Source: Dehalococcoidia bacterium UBA2160
Lineage (GTDB): Bacteria > Chloroflexota > Dehalococcoidia > Lucifugimonadales > UBA1123
Assembly (NCBI GenBank): GCA_002328865.1
Contig: DCWO01000177.1
Span: 1-7,395 of the forward strand
Length of the DNA: 7,395 nt
Reading direction: 5' to 3'
Both the position numbers and the translations under genes were made by a program. Of this stretch, positions 6,081-7,395 are shown in pieces. The notes under the pieces are model-generated. The model saw only the letters and a list, made by a program, of their open reading frames with translations. It searched no databases and was not told the DNA's origin. Numbering within the stretch: the stretch's first letter is position 1; each line of letters begins with the position of its first letter.

Positions 6081-6097
6081 GGAAGGACTAGACTATG
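6081..6097 (+). promoter_or_regulatory. Shine-Dalgarno site of the lipoprotein gene
   Basis: GGAAGGA (6081-6087) lies 7 nt before the ATG at 6095, and a second GGAGG is at 6075-6079. This supports the start that gives a complete lipoprotein signal peptide. Confidence 0.7.
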
Positions 6098-7159
6098 TCA
6101 GCGACAGGATTGGTCCTCGCCTCGATTGCCCTGCTCCTCCTGGCCTCCTGTGGAGTTGGATCGACCCCCACGCCTACGGTTACGGCGGAGTCGCTGAAAC
6201 CGGGGATTCGCCAGACCCCTCAACCCGCTCCAACACGCTCTCAGGCGCCTTCGTCTGTCGAAGCGCTGGGGCCGCCCATTTTGTCGGAGCCCCAGGCTTT
6301 CGAGGCGGCCCGCCGGCAAGCTGCGCTCAGCAGGATGAGGCTCACCGCCGTCAGCAATATTCGAAACCGGCAGGCGCGGCTCATGAAAATGGGAGAATAT
6401 TGGGCTTCGGGACGATACGACAAGGGGGTATTTGGCAGCGCGATGTGGTATCCAGAGAGCGATCTCCCGGTGTGGGTGGTGCTCATGGAGGGCGACTCCG
6501 AGCCGACCTTGCCGAGCTCTCCGCCTCGGGCGCCCGTCAGCTACTCCCACTTCGTAGTAGTGCTCAACGCCCACACCGGCGAGGAGATAGGCGTCAGCCC
6601 ACTTACAGCTCCGGATCAGCTCATCGAGGAAGCGCAGGGGCTCGATCCAGCTCTGTACGCCAGGTACCCTCTGGATGCGATCCTGGGTTACGCAGACGAT
6701 GTCACGGACTTTCCGGTGACCAAACCAGGTCTGTTGCCAAGCCGGTTCTTTTTTGCCGGGGTGACCCTGGAGCTGGCGCACCCGTTGCAAAACGTTCTGA
6801 CGTACCCTCTGGAGCCAAAGCAGACGGTCGTCCAAATCTACTCTGACGGGCAAGGGAGTACGGTTCAACTGGCTCAGTACAGAGGCGGGCTGCCAAACCT
6901 CGTCGAAGACGCTGACCTCGTCACCGTTCGGGACATCATAGGCTGGGCCAGCCCCGAACCCGGCGAGTCGACATGGCTGGCGTGGACGTGGCTGTATCCG
7001 GACGTCGGCGCCTACGTCACCAATATCCTGTACACCGAAGCTCGTTCCGTCTCGCTGGACACCCTTCACGAGATAGCCGAATCGATGCCTGGGGGCCGGG
7101 CGCCGCTGCCGACTCCCAATCCGGTGACGGCCCCGACAGCCCTGCCCAAGCCGGCCTAA
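6095..7159 (+). CDS. Putative secreted lipoprotein, function unknown
   Basis: 354-aa protein that I cannot assign to a named family. Residues 1-18 form a signal peptide (hydrophobic core GLVLASIALLLLAS) ending in a lipobox, LAS-C19, so it is probably lipid-anchored outside the membrane. A Thr/Pro-rich linker follows (about 22-65). The first folded part (about 66-170) includes PVWVVLMEGD and SHFVVVLNAHTGEEIG. This pair of strands ending in a TGE-I-G turn resembles PepSY-like secreted modules. The second part (about 215-331) has VVQIYSDGQGSTVQLAQYRG, TVRDIIGWAS, WLAWTWLYPDVGAYVTNI and a final SLDTLHEIAESM. That order recalls DUF4367-type extracytoplasmic domains linked to anti-sigma factors (inference from memory). 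The tail is Pro/Ala/Thr-rich. No TM helix or catalytic motif is seen. The gap to the upstream gene is 163 bp, so operon membership is uncertain. Confidence 0.8.
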   Translation: MSATGLVLASIALLLLASCGVGSTPTPTVTAESLKPGIRQTPQPAPTRSQAPSSVEALGPPILSEPQAFEAARRQAALSRMRLTAVSNIRNRQARLMKMGEYWASGRYDKGVFGSAMWYPESDLPVWVVLMEGDSEPTLPSSPPRAPVSYSHFVVVLNAHTGEEIGVSPLTAPDQLIEEAQGLDPALYARYPLDAILGYADDVTDFPVTKPGLLPSRFFFAGVTLELAHPLQNVLTYPLEPKQTVVQIYSDGQGSTVQLAQYRGGLPNLVEDADLVTVRDIIGWASPEPGESTWLAWTWLYPDVGAYVTNILYTEARSVSLDTLHEIAESMPGGRAPLPTPNPVTAPTALPKPA

Positions 7160-7333
7160 ACCGGCGGTCTCCAGATCACCGAATCATTGACCGTCGAGCC
7201 GGCGATGGAGTTGTTCGGGAGCATTGCACCTGAGAGGATGCCTGTTAACGAAGCCCACGATCCCATGGCTGGACGATGTTCTTTGGATGCTGTGGGAGTA
7301 ACAGATGCACGCAGCAAGCACCAGGACGAACCG
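7160..7333. other. Non-coding stretch after the lipoprotein gene
   Basis: No supported gene. A 5-bp GC stem, GCCGG (7150-7154) with CCGGC (7161-7165), spans the lipoprotein stop codon but lacks a T-tract. A 65-codon minus-strand frame (7184-7381) starts inside the repeat, has no family features and is not accepted. Confidence 0.5.
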
Positions 7334-7384
7334 GTGTCTTGAGTTAGAAGTTCGTGTCATGATGCCGCGAGCCTTCGACAAGCT
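7334..7384 (+). repeat. Dispersed repeat, copy B (51 bp)
   Basis: Same orientation as copy A at 4594-4644, 47/51 identical. Beyond 7384 the two copies diverge at once (copy A continues CAGGCC, copy B TCCAAG). Only the left arm of the TTCGACAAGCT inverted repeat is visible before the window ends, so copy B may be truncated or may continue differently outside. Confidence 0.8.
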
Positions 7385-7395
7385 TCCAAGTAACG

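Noticed and set aside
6070..6846. 258-codon plus-strand frame overlapping the lipoprotein gene
   Set aside because: The overlapping frame has a signal peptide, lipobox and good ribosome site. This one is Arg/Gly/Ser-rich without structure.
6098..7069. 323-codon minus-strand frame opposite the lipoprotein gene
   Set aside because: Antisense shadow of the lipoprotein gene with no initiation signal or domain.
7184..7381. 65-codon minus-strand frame with a short hydrophobic stretch
   Set aside because: Begins inside repeat copy B, has no convincing ribosome site and no family resemblance. The hydrophobic stretch is too short and Cys-rich to count as a signal peptide.
1..7395. tRNA, rRNA, CRISPR array or transposase gene
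   Set aside because: No cloverleaf, rRNA-like segment, spaced repeat series or transposase motif was seen on either strand.

Overview
The window is a GC-rich bacterial chromosome segment (about 60 % G+C by eye) with five complete protein genes. There is no recognisable RNA gene, transposase, phage gene or CRISPR array. The protein styles fit a Chloroflexota (SAR202/Dehalococcoidia-like) or similar free-living bacterium. The clues are a SwrC-type RND pump of the kind found in monoderm lineages, a proline-rich lipoprotein, frequent TTG/GTG starts behind strong Shine-Dalgarno sites, and a dispersed repeat with a TTCGACAAGCTCA core. I recall that core from memory as common in such genomes. The assignment is an inference and no marker gene is present to fix it.

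Layout. Bases 1-223 hold no confident gene. A minus-strand run follows: a 1057-aa RND efflux transporter (224-3397), a 328-aa ATP adenylyltransferase/Ap4A phosphorylase-like protein (3591-4577) and a 173-aa nitroreductase-family flavoprotein (4749-5270). The direction then flips. A pyridoxamine-phosphate-oxidase-like split-barrel flavoprotein (5476-5931) and a putative lipoprotein (6095-7159) lie on the plus strand. The last 236 bases are non-coding and end in a second copy of a repeat also present at 4594-4644.

How the parts relate. The two small flavoproteins are divergently transcribed from a 205-bp gap. That gap carries a candidate promoter for each gene and a 20-bp near-perfect palindrome covering the nitroreductase -35 box, so shared regulation is plausible although no regulator gene is present. 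The RND gene appears to have its own promoter (TTGACA, 17 bp, TACCAT) just past the end of the adenylyltransferase gene, and a leader of about 155 nt containing a long hairpin. Two direct copies of a 51-bp repeat (47/51 identical) bracket the nitroreductase/PPOX/lipoprotein block.

I found no clear evidence of a new multi-gene system. The items most worth a second look are the palindrome between the flavoenzymes, the repeat-bracketed block, the RND leader hairpin and the unassigned lipoprotein.
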